A stretch of DNA of 64,000 bases, taken from the NCBI GenBank assembly GCA_958453305.1, contig CAUDXH010000007.1, positions 25,195 to 89,194 on the forward strand. Direction: 5' to 3'. Below, piece by piece: positions 9,362-18,700 of this stretch. Numbering within the stretch: position 1 is the stretch's first letter; each line of letters starts with the position of its first letter. The stretch comes from an uncultured Bacteroides sp. Its GTDB lineage: Bacteria > Bacteroidota > Bacteroidia > Bacteroidales > Bacteroidaceae. The notes under the pieces were generated by a model. It was given only the letters and a program-made list of their open reading frames with translations. It was not told the origin of the DNA and made no database searches. The position numbers were made by a program, and so were the translations under genes.

Positions 9362-10996
9362 TTATTCAGTAACTGCAGTCGGTTTGGTACCCGAACCTAA
9401 GATAGCACCTGAAGCCTGCTGGGCAGCAAGCGGCTTGTTAGCCTGAAGTTCAGCTTCGGGCACACGCCATAACAAGATGTCATCGCCTGCGTTGATGTTG
9501 TAGATAACTTGAGGGTCACCATAACCGCAACCACGTCTGTCGATACCTTTGTTCAGACGCATCAAGTCGAACCAAACGATACCTTCACCCCAGAACTCAA
9601 GTCTGCGCTGTGTGTAAACCGCTTCCACCGGATTGCTGTTATAAGCAGTCTTGTATGAAGAAACCGCTTCGCTGGTTGCACGTGATTTTACAAAAGCTTC
9701 AAATTTGTCTGCGCTTCCTGTTTCTGCAGCGATAAGATACATCTCTTCCAAACGCATCAGCGGAAGGTCGTTTGCATTTACGCTGGTAGCTACCACATCG
9801 TTATCCGGACCGAATTTCATTTGGGTATAAGGAGCGTAGCCGTTTTCATTTACATAAGCAGTCTGTTCAGCGGTTAAAGCCAGCTTTCCGTTCGGCAGGG
9901 TAGCTGCTTCACCAGTTGAAGCACCCGCATCTTTCAGCCACCATCCTATACGGTAGTCACCTTCCTTGATTTCAGCATACAGTTTTTTGCTGATCTGGCG
10001 ACCTCCCGAATAGTTTGCATAGCCATACGATAAAGAACCCATGTGAGAAGGGAAGTTACAGATACCTGTAGAAACCACATCATCAGTCGATTCGATGATG
10101 ATACCCCACATCCAGTTTGATTCGTTTACGCTCCAGAAGCTCGGAGTACCTACATTTTCAGCTTTCAGCAGAGAAATGCCGTTGGCTTCAGCCTGCTTGA
10201 TTGCTGCCAGCGCATCTGCATTGGCTTCAGCTTTTTTACCCATAGCCAAGTTCATACGTGCGCGGAGACCATATGCAGTAGCAAGGCTGATGTAGCGCTT
10301 ATCGGCAGGTTTTACTTTACTTGCAGCCAGCAGGTCGATTGCTTTGCTCAAGTCGCTGTTTACCTGTTCGTAAACTTTCGCTACGGTAGAAGCCTCACAG
10401 CCTTCCACTTCGGCAGTAGCCGTATTTTTTTCAGTGATGACAGGCACACACAGCTTGTCGGCAGCCTGTGCGTAGTTAAACTGATACAACTGTGCCATGA
10501 TGAGATAAGCAAATCCGCGTGAGCCGAGAGCCTGTCCCAAATAATACTGTTCGCCCTGATCTTCTGTCTTTTCATCAATGGTAGCCGTAATCTTATTGGC
10601 AGCAAATACGATAGAGTAGAGGTTGTTCCAAACCATCTGACATTCAAGGTTGGTGTTGAAACGGTCTTCTAAGGTCAAGTCGAAGCCAGTCCAGTTATAA
10701 CCGTTGTCTGCACTTACTTCGTCTTCTCCGTTGGCACCGAGAGCCAGCATCAACGTTCCGTAGCCGATGTCATTATGACGCTCAGCTCCTAAGGCACCGG
10801 CATTAGGAAATGCTTGATTCAACGTAGCGAAGATGGCGTTAACCTTGGCTTCAGCTCTTTCGGGGAGTTTTGATACAATGTCTTCCTTTTGTGAGTCGGT
10901 CACATAACCTCCTTCAGGCAGCGTGTCCATATCCTGGCAGCCTGTGAAAGCAAGCGAGCCACAGAGAAGAGAAGCTACAATATATTTTGTTTTCAT
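9362..10996 (-). CDS. SusD/RagB-family nutrient-binding lipoprotein (minus-strand locus)
   Basis: The 544-aa SusD-like lipoprotein has a signal peptide ending AFTGC. Its TPR-like helices include RAEAKVNAIFATLNQ and LGSRGFAYLIMAQLYQF, and the family C-terminal motif is RRLEFWGEGIVWFDLMRLNK. SusD proteins cap the SusC beta-barrel on the outer leaflet and deliver glycans or peptides to it. It is encoded 28 nt downstream of the minus-strand susC and should be its partner. There is no local glycoside hydrolase to show the substrate. Confidence 0.94.
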   Translation of the reverse strand: MKTKYIVASLLCGSLAFTGCQDMDTLPEGGYVTDSQKEDIVSKLPERAEAKVNAIFATLNQAFPNAGALGAERHNDIGYGTLMLALGANGEDEVSADNGYNWTGFDLTLEDRFNTNLECQMVWNNLYSIVFAANKITATIDEKTEDQGEQYYLGQALGSRGFAYLIMAQLYQFNYAQAADKLCVPVITEKNTATAEVEGCEASTVAKVYEQVNSDLSKAIDLLAASKVKPADKRYISLATAYGLRARMNLAMGKKAEANADALAAIKQAEANGISLLKAENVGTPSFWSVNESNWMWGIIIESTDDVVSTGICNFPSHMGSLSYGYANYSGGRQISKKLYAEIKEGDYRIGWWLKDAGASTGEAATLPNGKLALTAEQTAYVNENGYAPYTQMKFGPDNDVVATSVNANDLPLMRLEEMYLIAAETGSADKFEAFVKSRATSEAVSSYKTAYNSNPVEAVYTQRRLEFWGEGIVWFDLMRLNKGIDRRGCGYGDPQVIYNINAGDDILLWRVPEAELQANKPLAAQQASGAILGSGTKPTAVTE

Positions 10997-11024
10997 ATCT
11001 TTTTCCTGAATTTAAATCGTTAGT

Positions 11025-14000
11025 TTAGAAAGTAAGGCTGATACCTCCAGAGATGGTACGGATAGGAGAATACAGCGAGTTCGTTGAGGTGGTATAGCTC
11101 TGACGTGGGTCAAGACCTTTACGTTTAGCAATCAAGCCTACATTGTCGGCTGTGAAATATACACGCAGTTTTTCAATAAACATTTTCTTAACCAAATTGC
11201 TCGGTAAGGTATAACCTACGGTAATGTTGTTGATGCTCAAATAGTTTGAGCTGATTAACCAACGGTCGGATGAGGCATTGGTAAATGAATCCTGTGCATT
11301 CAGACGAGGTACGTCGGTATGTGTATTTGTCGGAGTCCAGGCATTGTAGATATCCTTGTGCCAGTTCTGACCTGCGCCCTTTCCTGCCATCATGTAACGG
11401 TAACCGCTGTCATAGATTTGTCCGCCAAGCTGGTAAGACAACTGGATAGAAGCATCAAATCCGTAAGCTTCGATACTTGTACCGAAACCGCCATATACTT
11501 TCGGCATCAAGTTGTCGGTACCCACTTTGTTGGTCTGTGCCAAAGAATAGTTTGCAGTGGCATATTCTTTACCGTCTTTATCTTTTGCCCAGTAAAGAGC
11601 TTCACCGGTTTCTTCGTCAACACCTGCGTATTTCACCAAGTACATACGATACATTGATTCGCCTTCTTCATAGATATAGCTTCCGTCAATAAGCTGACCT
11701 TTCAGGTCGGGGTGAAGTTCGTTGATTTTGTTCTTCACAAAAGTAGCGTTGAAATTCACATCCCAGCTGAAGTTCTTGCGGTTGAAAATCTGATAAGTCA
11801 GATCAAGTTCAAAGCCAGAGTTGGTCATTGAACCCACGTTCATTGGGATATAAGTGTAACCCATACTTCCCGCAATCGGCTTGTTGTAAAGCATGTCGCT
11901 TGATTTGCGTGCAAAGTATTCGGCAGAACCGTTCAGGCGATTGTTGAACAAGGCAAATTCCAGACCTACGTTGTAAGAAGTAGAAGTTTCCCAAGTGATG
12001 TCTTTGTTACCCTTTGCAAAGAGCGTACCGTCAGAGAAGATGCCGTTTGCACCCATTACCGAGTACTGGTCCATCCAAGGATAGAAGTTCTTCTGTGAGT
12101 CGCCCACTGATTTTCCAGCCGGAAGAAGCAAGTCGTCGTTACCCTGCTGACCGAAAGAAGCTTTCAGTTTCAGCATGTTTACCCAAGTTACGTTTTTCAT
12201 AAACTCTTCGCGGGTAATCATCCATGCCGCACTGGCAGCCCAGAAGTCACCCCAGCGGTTGTCGGGAGAGAAACGTGAAGAAGCATCACGGCGGTAAGAA
12301 ACGTTACCGAAGTATTTGTCATCGTATGAATAGTTTACACGGCCGAAGAAACCTTCGGTAGCATAAGTCTGTTTGAATCCGGCAGCGTTTTTCTTGTCAA
12401 TGGTGTTGCTTACAAATTCACTTTCCGGGTCATACAAGTTCTGTCCTTGTCCTGAAAGTTCGGTATATTCGTAGGTATAACCGTCATAACCGGCAGTAAT
12501 ATCAAAATGATGAATGTCCTGAAGGGTAAAGTTGTAGTTGGCTACATACTGCTGGTCAAGACCGTAAGTACGCATGGCAGCCTGTACTACTTCACCATTA
12601 TATTCGGCACTCTGACCCATATACGGATTGTTCAATAAGTTAAGGCGCGTATTATCTACATTCAAACCGAAGCGTGCGCTTACTGTAAGTCCCTTGATGG
12701 GAGTCAGTTCAGCAAACCAGTTGGTATTAAATACGTCTCTCATGTAGTTGGTCTTGTTGTAAATCAAGTCGCCTGCCGGATTGGCAATTTGCATGAAAGC
12801 ACGTGAATATCCGGGAACACTTTTTCCGTCACCATAGTCGTAAACCGGACGTCCGGTCAGGGTCATAATCTGTTTGTCTTCTCCGCGTACATACATCGGA
12901 TAGATAGGAGCAATGTTGTTGGCAATATAGAAAGCATTACCTGAAGAGGCTGTGTTTGTCTGATCGCCCGGATAGCGGCTCTCACTATTGATATAGTTCA
13001 CATTCGCGCCCACTTTCAACCAGTCGGTCACTTTATAATCCCCTTTCAAGCGTCCGCTGAAACGGGTAAATCCTGAACCTTCAATCACACCTTGGTCATC
13101 CAAATAACCGAAAGCCATATAGAAAGTAGATTTGTCGTTACCGCCTGCAACATTGATGTTGTATTCCTGACGAAGCTTATTCTGGAACATTTCATCTTCC
13201 CAGTTATCGGGAGTCAACCAGTTGCCGTATTTAGTCATATAACCTAATGTGGCATTCGGATTCAGCATCCCGTTGCTGCCGATAAGTAACTGTCCGGCAG
13301 GAACAGTATATACTGGATAACCTACACCACCGCCTGAGTTGCTGAGCAAAGTTTTGTTAGCCTGTACATGAGCAATGTCGGCAGGATAGCCGTTTGTTTG
13401 CGTGTAACCGTTATAGATAGCTTCGTAAGCTTTTTCCATATAGTTTTTCGGGCTGGTCATCACGTCGTAGTTCTTCACTGCGCGAGAGTTTACACCCCAT
13501 TTAGCATCAAAGTTAACACGTGCCTTTCCGCTTGTACCCTTCTTGGTGGTAATCATGATGATACCGTTAGCACCACGTGCACCATACAATGCAGTAGAGG
13601 CAGCATCCTTCAAAACGGTCATTGATTCAATATCAGCCGAGTTGATAGAAGACAAGTCACCGTCGTAAGGCACACCATCGACAACATATAAGGGGTCAGT
13701 ACCTGCATTGATAGAGCCTACACCGCGGATACGCACCTTGGCAGATTCGCCCGGCTGACCGTTATTGCTTAAAATCTGCACACCGGCAACTGCACCGGCC
13801 AGCGCATTCGATACGTTTGAAACCTGACGTTTCTCAATCTTATCTGCTTTCATAACCGAAGCCGAACCGGTAAACGAACCTTTGGTAGAAGTACCGTAGG
13901 CTGTTACCACTACTTCATCAAGTACTTCAGCGTCCGACTTCAAAACCACTTTGACAACCGGCTTAACGGCTACTTCCTGTGACTGAAGTCCGATAAACGA

Positions 14001-14054
14001 AATGAGCAAAGTCTTTGCGGAACTTGAAAAAAGTAGCTGTGCAAATGGCAACAT
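11025..14054 (-). CDS. SusC/RagA TonB-dependent receptor, currently 5'-truncated and apparently silent
   Basis: The frame is that of a TonB-dependent SusC-type barrel: plug-domain landmarks ADKIEKRQVSNVSNAL, VRIRGVGSINAGTDPLYVVDG and SMTVLKDAASTALYGARGAN are present, and the barrel ends in GGISLTF. However, the first codons (MLPFAQLLFSSSAK) give no signal peptide and no complete N-terminal CarboxypepD-regulatory-like domain. From SSAKTLLISFIGLQSQEVAV on, it is almost identical to the plus-strand susC, because a 76-bp inverted repeat begins here. Joining its coding part (11025-14026) to the 5' end of the other susC (15786-15984) gives 3201 nt, exactly 1067 codons in frame: a normal full-length SusC of 1066 aa. 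I interpret this gene as the OFF allele of an inversion switch. Confidence 0.85.
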   Translation of the reverse strand: MLPFAQLLFSSSAKTLLISFIGLQSQEVAVKPVVKVVLKSDAEVLDEVVVTAYGTSTKGSFTGSASVMKADKIEKRQVSNVSNALAGAVAGVQILSNNGQPGESAKVRIRGVGSINAGTDPLYVVDGVPYDGDLSSINSADIESMTVLKDAASTALYGARGANGIIMITTKKGTSGKARVNFDAKWGVNSRAVKNYDVMTSPKNYMEKAYEAIYNGYTQTNGYPADIAHVQANKTLLSNSGGGVGYPVYTVPAGQLLIGSNGMLNPNATLGYMTKYGNWLTPDNWEDEMFQNKLRQEYNINVAGGNDKSTFYMAFGYLDDQGVIEGSGFTRFSGRLKGDYKVTDWLKVGANVNYINSESRYPGDQTNTASSGNAFYIANNIAPIYPMYVRGEDKQIMTLTGRPVYDYGDGKSVPGYSRAFMQIANPAGDLIYNKTNYMRDVFNTNWFAELTPIKGLTVSARFGLNVDNTRLNLLNNPYMGQSAEYNGEVVQAAMRTYGLDQQYVANYNFTLQDIHHFDITAGYDGYTYEYTELSGQGQNLYDPESEFVSNTIDKKNAAGFKQTYATEGFFGRVNYSYDDKYFGNVSYRRDASSRFSPDNRWGDFWAASAAWMITREEFMKNVTWVNMLKLKASFGQQGNDDLLLPAGKSVGDSQKNFYPWMDQYSVMGANGIFSDGTLFAKGNKDITWETSTSYNVGLEFALFNNRLNGSAEYFARKSSDMLYNKPIAGSMGYTYIPMNVGSMTNSGFELDLTYQIFNRKNFSWDVNFNATFVKNKINELHPDLKGQLIDGSYIYEEGESMYRMYLVKYAGVDEETGEALYWAKDKDGKEYATANYSLAQTNKVGTDNLMPKVYGGFGTSIEAYGFDASIQLSYQLGGQIYDSGYRYMMAGKGAGQNWHKDIYNAWTPTNTHTDVPRLNAQDSFTNASSDRWLISSNYLSINNITVGYTLPSNLVKKMFIEKLRVYFTADNVGLIAKRKGLDPRQSYTTSTNSLYSPIRTISGGISLTF
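13951..14026 (-). repeat. Inverted repeat, left copy (in minus-strand susC)
   Basis: This copy matches 15985-16060 on the opposite strand at 75 of 76 positions. The core 13969-14026 / 15985-16042 (58 bp, from CAAGTTCCGC to GGAAGTAGC) is perfect. There is one mismatch at 13968/16043, then 17 more identical bases. Identity falls to ordinary homologue level beyond it and stops abruptly on the inner side at 14027. Confidence 0.97.
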
Positions 14055-14149
14055 ATAACATCCATCACGAAAGCATATAGGGTATAAGCTAATTTAGTGA
14101 AAACGTGAAATATTGTTGGCGTTTGAAGTAAATCTAACTGAAAATAATT

Positions 14150-14157
14150 ATTTTTGT
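14150..14157 (+). promoter_or_regulatory. -7 box for the DUF3791-DUF3990 mini-operon
   Basis: TATTTTTG fits TAnnTTTG. A TTTG at 14123-14126 is 23 nt upstream, slightly wide for a -33 element. Confidence 0.45.
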
Positions 14158-14172
14158 ACTAATGCTAAAAAG

Positions 14173-14403
14173 ATGATTATGAATAAAAAACTTCAAAATC
14201 GTATTACCTATATGATTTATTGCATCAATGCTTTTGCTGAACGCTACCATCTGAATAGCAAACAGGCTTTTGCTTATTTGAATCGCTTTAAAGGTATCGC
14301 TTTCCTTGATGAATGCTACGAGGCTGAACATCAGCTTTCGCTAAATGATGCAGTTAATGATTTGACCGTGATTTGCAAACGAAATGGTGGAGGATTAGAA
14401 TGA
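14173..14403 (+). CDS. DUF3791-family small protein (first copy)
   Basis: The 76-aa helical protein starts MIMNKKLQNRITYMIYCI when ATG 14173 is used (ATG 14179 is equally possible; the frame opens at an unlikely TTG at 14113 upstream of the promoter box). It resembles DUF3791 proteins, with a predicted helical bundle and motifs such as SKQAFAYLNRFKGIAFLDECYE. The stop overlaps the next start as ATGA. DUF3791 genes commonly accompany DUF3990 genes, suggesting a partner or neutralising role; this is inference only. Confidence 0.7.
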   Translation: MIMNKKLQNRITYMIYCINAFAERYHLNSKQAFAYLNRFKGIAFLDECYEAEHQLSLNDAVNDLTVICKRNGGGLE

Positions 14404-14858
14404 TTACATTATATCATGGTTCGAATGTGGAGATCAATCAGATTTGCCTGGAAAAATGTAGCCCGTATAAAGATTTCGGACGTGGCTTTTATTTGACCGA
14501 TATCGAAGAGCAAGCTTGGCAAATGGCTGTTCGTCGTACGCGCATTGCCGGAGAAGGAAGTCCGATTGTTTCCACTTATACTTTTGATGAGAAATATTTG
14601 GAAGATTCTTCTTTCAAAGTGAAAGTCTTTGACAGTCCGTCTTTATTTATTATCGAAAACCGGAAAAGAAATAAACCTCATGGCTATGATGTAGTAATTG
14701 GTCCGATAGCGGATGATGGAGTGGCTTTTCAGTTAGAACGATATAGCCGCCAGATGATAACTTTAGAAACATTGGTGAAAGAACTGACCTATCGTAAACT
14801 TAACCGGCAATTCTTTTTCGGAACAGAATTATCTATATCTAAACTACAGAGAATATGA
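14400..14858 (+). CDS. DUF3990 protein, ADP-ribosyltransferase-like fold
   Basis: The 152-aa product from ATG 14400 begins MITLYHGSNVEIN and contains DFGRGFYLTDIEEQAWQMA at about residues 24-42. The H-G-S near the N-terminus and the G-x-G-F-Y-L-T block followed by a helix match the nicotinamide-pocket pattern of ADP-ribosyltransferase-like proteins, the superfamily to which DUF3990 is attributed. ATGA overlaps join it to a DUF3791 gene on each side, giving a tightly coupled three-gene unit that looks toxin/antitoxin-like. Its activity and target are unknown. It lies wholly inside the predicted invertible segment, so its orientation relative to the susC genes would change on inversion. Confidence 0.75.
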   Translation: MITLYHGSNVEINQICLEKCSPYKDFGRGFYLTDIEEQAWQMAVRRTRIAGEGSPIVSTYTFDEKYLEDSSFKVKVFDSPSLFIIENRKRNKPHGYDVVIGPIADDGVAFQLERYSRQMITLETLVKELTYRKLNRQFFFGTELSISKLQRI

Positions 14859-15076
14859 CAGATATGAATTCTTTTTTGATTGACTCATTGGTAGAGCAGT
14901 TAACCATGATGCTTGTGGAAGAAAAGAAAATGACGATTGTTGAGGCGCTTGAAGTCGTTTATAACTCTCAGCTCTATGAGAAAATTTCGGATTTGGAAAC
15001 CGGATTATATTATCAAAGCGCACATTATAACTATGAATTGCTCTGCCACGAAATGAAGTATGGAAAGTTGGTGTGA
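14855..15076 (+). CDS. DUF3791-family small protein (second copy)
   Basis: The 73-aa acidic helical protein contains EKKMTIVEALEVVYNSQLYE and ETGLYYQSAHYNYELL. It is DUF3791-like and only distantly similar to the protein encoded at 14173-14403. Its ATG overlaps the DUF3990 stop (ATGA). The third gene of the mini-operon is followed by a hairpin and T run at 15088-15157. Confidence 0.7.
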   Translation: MTDMNSFLIDSLVEQLTMMLVEEKKMTIVEALEVVYNSQLYEKISDLETGLYYQSAHYNYELLCHEMKYGKLV

Positions 15077-15087
15077 TTTTCAAGGTC

Positions 15088-15157
15088 ACATAAGCTTGGG
15101 CACTGGAGAAGATAAGGTTTAAATACAGCTTATGTAAAATGTGCCGGATTTTTTTTC
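15088..15157 (+). terminator. Likely terminator of the DUF mini-operon
   Basis: Nested inverted repeats ACATAAGCT (15088-15096) / AGCTTATGT (15127-15135) and GGCAC / GTGCC are followed by eight T (15150-15157). The stems are interrupted, so this is moderate evidence. From 15158 to 15714 I see AT-rich non-coding DNA with no gene. Confidence 0.5.
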
Positions 15158-15714
15158 GTCAGAAACTTCCTGAAAAGGAATAGAAACAGAAAGAATATAA
15201 AAAGCATTTTGCGGTTCCCTAAATATACCTATATTATATAAAGGTGTTCATGCTCAGGAAGGATCTTAAGTGCTGAAAAACGATGGCTTTCGGGCGTGAA
15301 AGAATCACGTTTTACAGATAATTTCATCCGAATTCAGTTGCATTTCGGATATACAAGCGGGGTTACACTCTGGAAAAGCAGTTGAAAGAATGGTATTCTT
15401 TTCAGTTTCTGTTCTACCCATTTTCTACTTTCTCGATTATATGAATCAAATACAGCCATGCAGAACCGGATACAGGTTTAAAAGTTCTTTAATCAATGTT
15501 TAAATTTACTCATTTTTAACTTGGCTTATTTAACGAATCTTTATAAACAAAAGCATAAAATATAGAAAGCAGATTAGCTTGCATGCTGACAAAAAACAAG
15601 GATTTAATGGAAAAATATACGTATAAATTGCATTTAAGAGGGGTTGATATGTTAAAAAACAAACTTTTCTAAGCTATTTCTAACAAAAAGGATAAATATT
15701 TCATTTTTATTACT

Positions 15715-15722
15715 TATCTTCG
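15715..15722 (+). promoter_or_regulatory. Putative -7 box of the active susC promoter
   Basis: TATCTTCG, one base off TAnnTTTG, lies 64 nt before the susC ATG. No convincing -33 element or adjacent anti-sigma or hybrid two-component regulator was found in the window. The promoter is inside the invertible segment and would turn with it. Confidence 0.4.
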
Positions 15723-15785
15723 CACATCGTTTGAGAGAATAAATTTTTATTAATTAACGTAAAGTTAAACTTTAAGAGAGGTTTT

Positions 15786-18700
15786 ATGAAAAGAAAATTG
15801 ATGCTGTTAATGACCTACCTTTTTATTGGTATAGGTCTGGTAAACGCTCAAATCTCCAAAGTGACAGGACATGTCACTTCTGAGGAAGACGGTTTACCTG
15901 TAGTAGGTGCATCTATCTTGGTAAAAGGTACTGCAGTAGGTACTGTTACTGATATAGATGGTAATTTCACATTGACAAATGTGCCAAGTTCCGCAAAGAC
16001 TTTGCTCATTTCGTTTATCGGACTTCAGTCACAGGAAGTAGCTGTTAAGCCGGTTGTCAATGTAGTTTTGAAATCAGATGCAGAGGTGTTGGATGAGGTA
16101 ATGGTCGTTGCTTACGGTACGGCAAAGAAATCATCGTTTACCGGTTCGGCATCTACCATTAAGGCAGAGCAGATTACTTCGGGTTCAAAAGAATCTTTGG
16201 ATAAGGCATTTGCCGGAAAGATGGCAGGTGTGCGTATCGCTTCTGCTACCGGTGACCCGGGTTCTATGGGTGAAATGAACATCCGTGGTGTCGGTTCTAT
16301 CAATGGTTCTAAGTCTCCGCTGTATGTAATCGACGGTGTAGTAATGAAATCGGATGGCGATATGAACTACTACGGAAAGTCTCAGAGTGTATTGAGTACT
16401 TTGAACCCGGATGATATTGAAAGCATGACGGTATTGAAAGATGCTGCCGCTGCTTCTCTTTACGGTTCACGTGCTGCAAACGGTGTAGTTATCATCACTA
16501 CCAAGAGCGGTAAGGAAGGTAAGACTCGTGTATCTTACAACGGTGAAGTGGGATGGAACAAAATGGCAGTTGACCAGTATAAGATGATGGGAGCTGCTGA
16601 CTATGCAAACTATGCCCGCGAATCATTGGCTAACTACTATATGGTGTTTGAAGGAGTTCAGACTAAGGACGAAGCTTATCAGATGGTTGATAAAAACAAT
16701 GACGTAGCAGCTTTCTTGAGCGATCCTACCGGAAAAACTGCAACCAACTGGAAAGATGAAATCTACGGTACTGCTGTTACTCAGAACCATCAGATTTCAT
16801 TGAACGGTGGTAACCAAAACACTAAATTCTATGCCGGTGTAGGTTACAACAAGAGTGAAGGTATCGTATTGGGTAGTGACTTCAAGCGTATTTCTGCCCG
16901 TGTGAATGTAGACCAGAAGATTACTGACTGGGCTGACTTCTCAGTAAAACAGATGGTTGCTCACACCACTCAGAATGGTTTCCGTGACCAGAACGACCAG
17001 GCTCAAGGTTTGGGTACAAGCTCTCCGCTGGGTATCTTGTTTGCAATGGACCCTACCGCTCCGGTATATAATGAAGACGGTTCGGTGAATGCCAATGCCG
17101 GTTACGGTCAGGTAAGCAACCCGCATCTGATGTTGGGTGGAAGAAACAGTGATACAGCTATGGAATGGATTCAGAGTAAAATGTTCCGCAGCTTGACCAA
17201 TGCTGAATTGGGCTTGCACTTCTTGGATAAGATTTTCTTCAAGTCAATCTTCGGATACGACTATATCGATAACAAACACTTTGAATATTGGGACCGTAAC
17301 GGTGTGAACGGTGCAGCAGTAGGTGGTATGGGTTCTCGCTATACTTTCCAGAACTCTACACTGACCACTTCAAATACGTTGACTTATACCGATACATTCA
17401 ATGACAAACATAACCTGTCAGTAATGGCTGGTTTTGAATTGGAAGACCAGAACTTGCTTCAGATTATTGCAAATGTGAAGAATTACTCAAGCTCATTGCC
17501 CGAGTTGTCAAACGGACAGCCCGATGCAGCATCAAGCTATGATTACGGTTCAGCTATGATGTCATACTTCGGTAATGTAAACTATAACTTTGATGACAAA
17601 TACTATCTGTCGGCTTCATTCCGTCGTGACGGTTCTTCTCGTTTGAGCGAAGACAACCGTTGGGCTAACTTCTGGTCAGTATCAGGAGCATGGCGCCTGA
17701 GCAAAGAAGGATTTATGTCTGATATGCCGTTGTTCAACGACTTCAAAGTGAAAGTTTCTTACGGTACAAACGGTAACTTGCCTCTTGACTATTATGGTTA
17801 TATGGACCTTTATGCAGGTTCTGGATACGGAAACAATCCGGCTATCTTCTGGGCACAGTTGGCTAACAAAGCGTTGACTTGGGAAAAATCAAAGAACCTG
17901 AACGTGGGATTCGAATGGAATATGTTCGGACGTGTAACTTTGTCTGCTGAATATTATTTGAAGAAAACTACCGACTTGTTGTTCCAGGTTCCTACTGCTT
18001 TCGAAACTGGTTTCTCAAGCCGTTGGGATAACTTGGGTGAACTGAAAAACGATGGTGTGGAAATTGAAATCAACTCACAGAACATCATCACTAAGGACTT
18101 CACTTGGAACACCAACTTCAACTTTACTTTCCAGAACGCAATCATTGAAAAACTTCCGGAAGGAAAAGATATCCAGTATGGTGACGGACAGATGTATATC
18201 CACCGTGAAGGTGAGTCTATGTATACTTTCTACTTGCCGGAATGGGCAGGCGTAAACCCTGACAACGGTGAAGGGCAATGGTATGTTGATCCGGCTGACC
18301 ACTCTAAAGGTCTGACTAATAAATATAATGAAGCTGGATGGGGTGTAGTAGGTAAGGCATTGCCCGATGTAATGGGTGGTATGACCAACAGCTTTACTTA
18401 TAAAGACTTCGACTTGTCATTCTTGATTTCTTATCAGTTTGGTGGCGATATGTTCGACTATCCGGGCTACTTTACTCACAATGACGGTTTCCGTCTGGGT
18501 AATACAGTGCCTGAAGCCGATGCAGCCGATTACTGGAAGAAACCGGGTGACGTTACTGCATACCCGAAACCGGTTTATGGCAACCCGCAGCGTCCGGACC
18601 GCTTCTCAAGCCGTCAGGTTAAGTCGACCGACAACATCCGTTTGCGTGAGCTGACTGTAGGTTATAACATTCCGGTGAAGAAGTATATCAACCGCTTGCG

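Larger units (their letters stand above)
14027..15984. other. Predicted invertible DNA segment (SusC phase switch)
   Basis: The interval between the inverted repeats is 1958 bp. It holds the DUF3791-DUF3990-DUF3791 mini-operon, a terminator, about 600 bp of non-coding DNA with the susC promoter, and the first 199 nt of the plus-strand susC (start codon, signal peptide, most of the N-terminal domain). Inversion leaves both susC frames intact at the joints. The minus-strand gene would become 1066 aa with a signal peptide, and the plus-strand gene would become a leaderless 961-codon frame. The mechanism is inferred from the sequence layout; invertible SusC/SusD loci are known in Bacteroides. Confidence 0.85.

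Noticed and set aside
14027..14054. Possible genuine leader MLPFAQLLF for the minus-strand SusC
   Set aside because: It is too short and lacks a signal-peptide cleavage pattern. Similarity to SusC begins exactly at the repeat boundary, so these codons are chance sequence.
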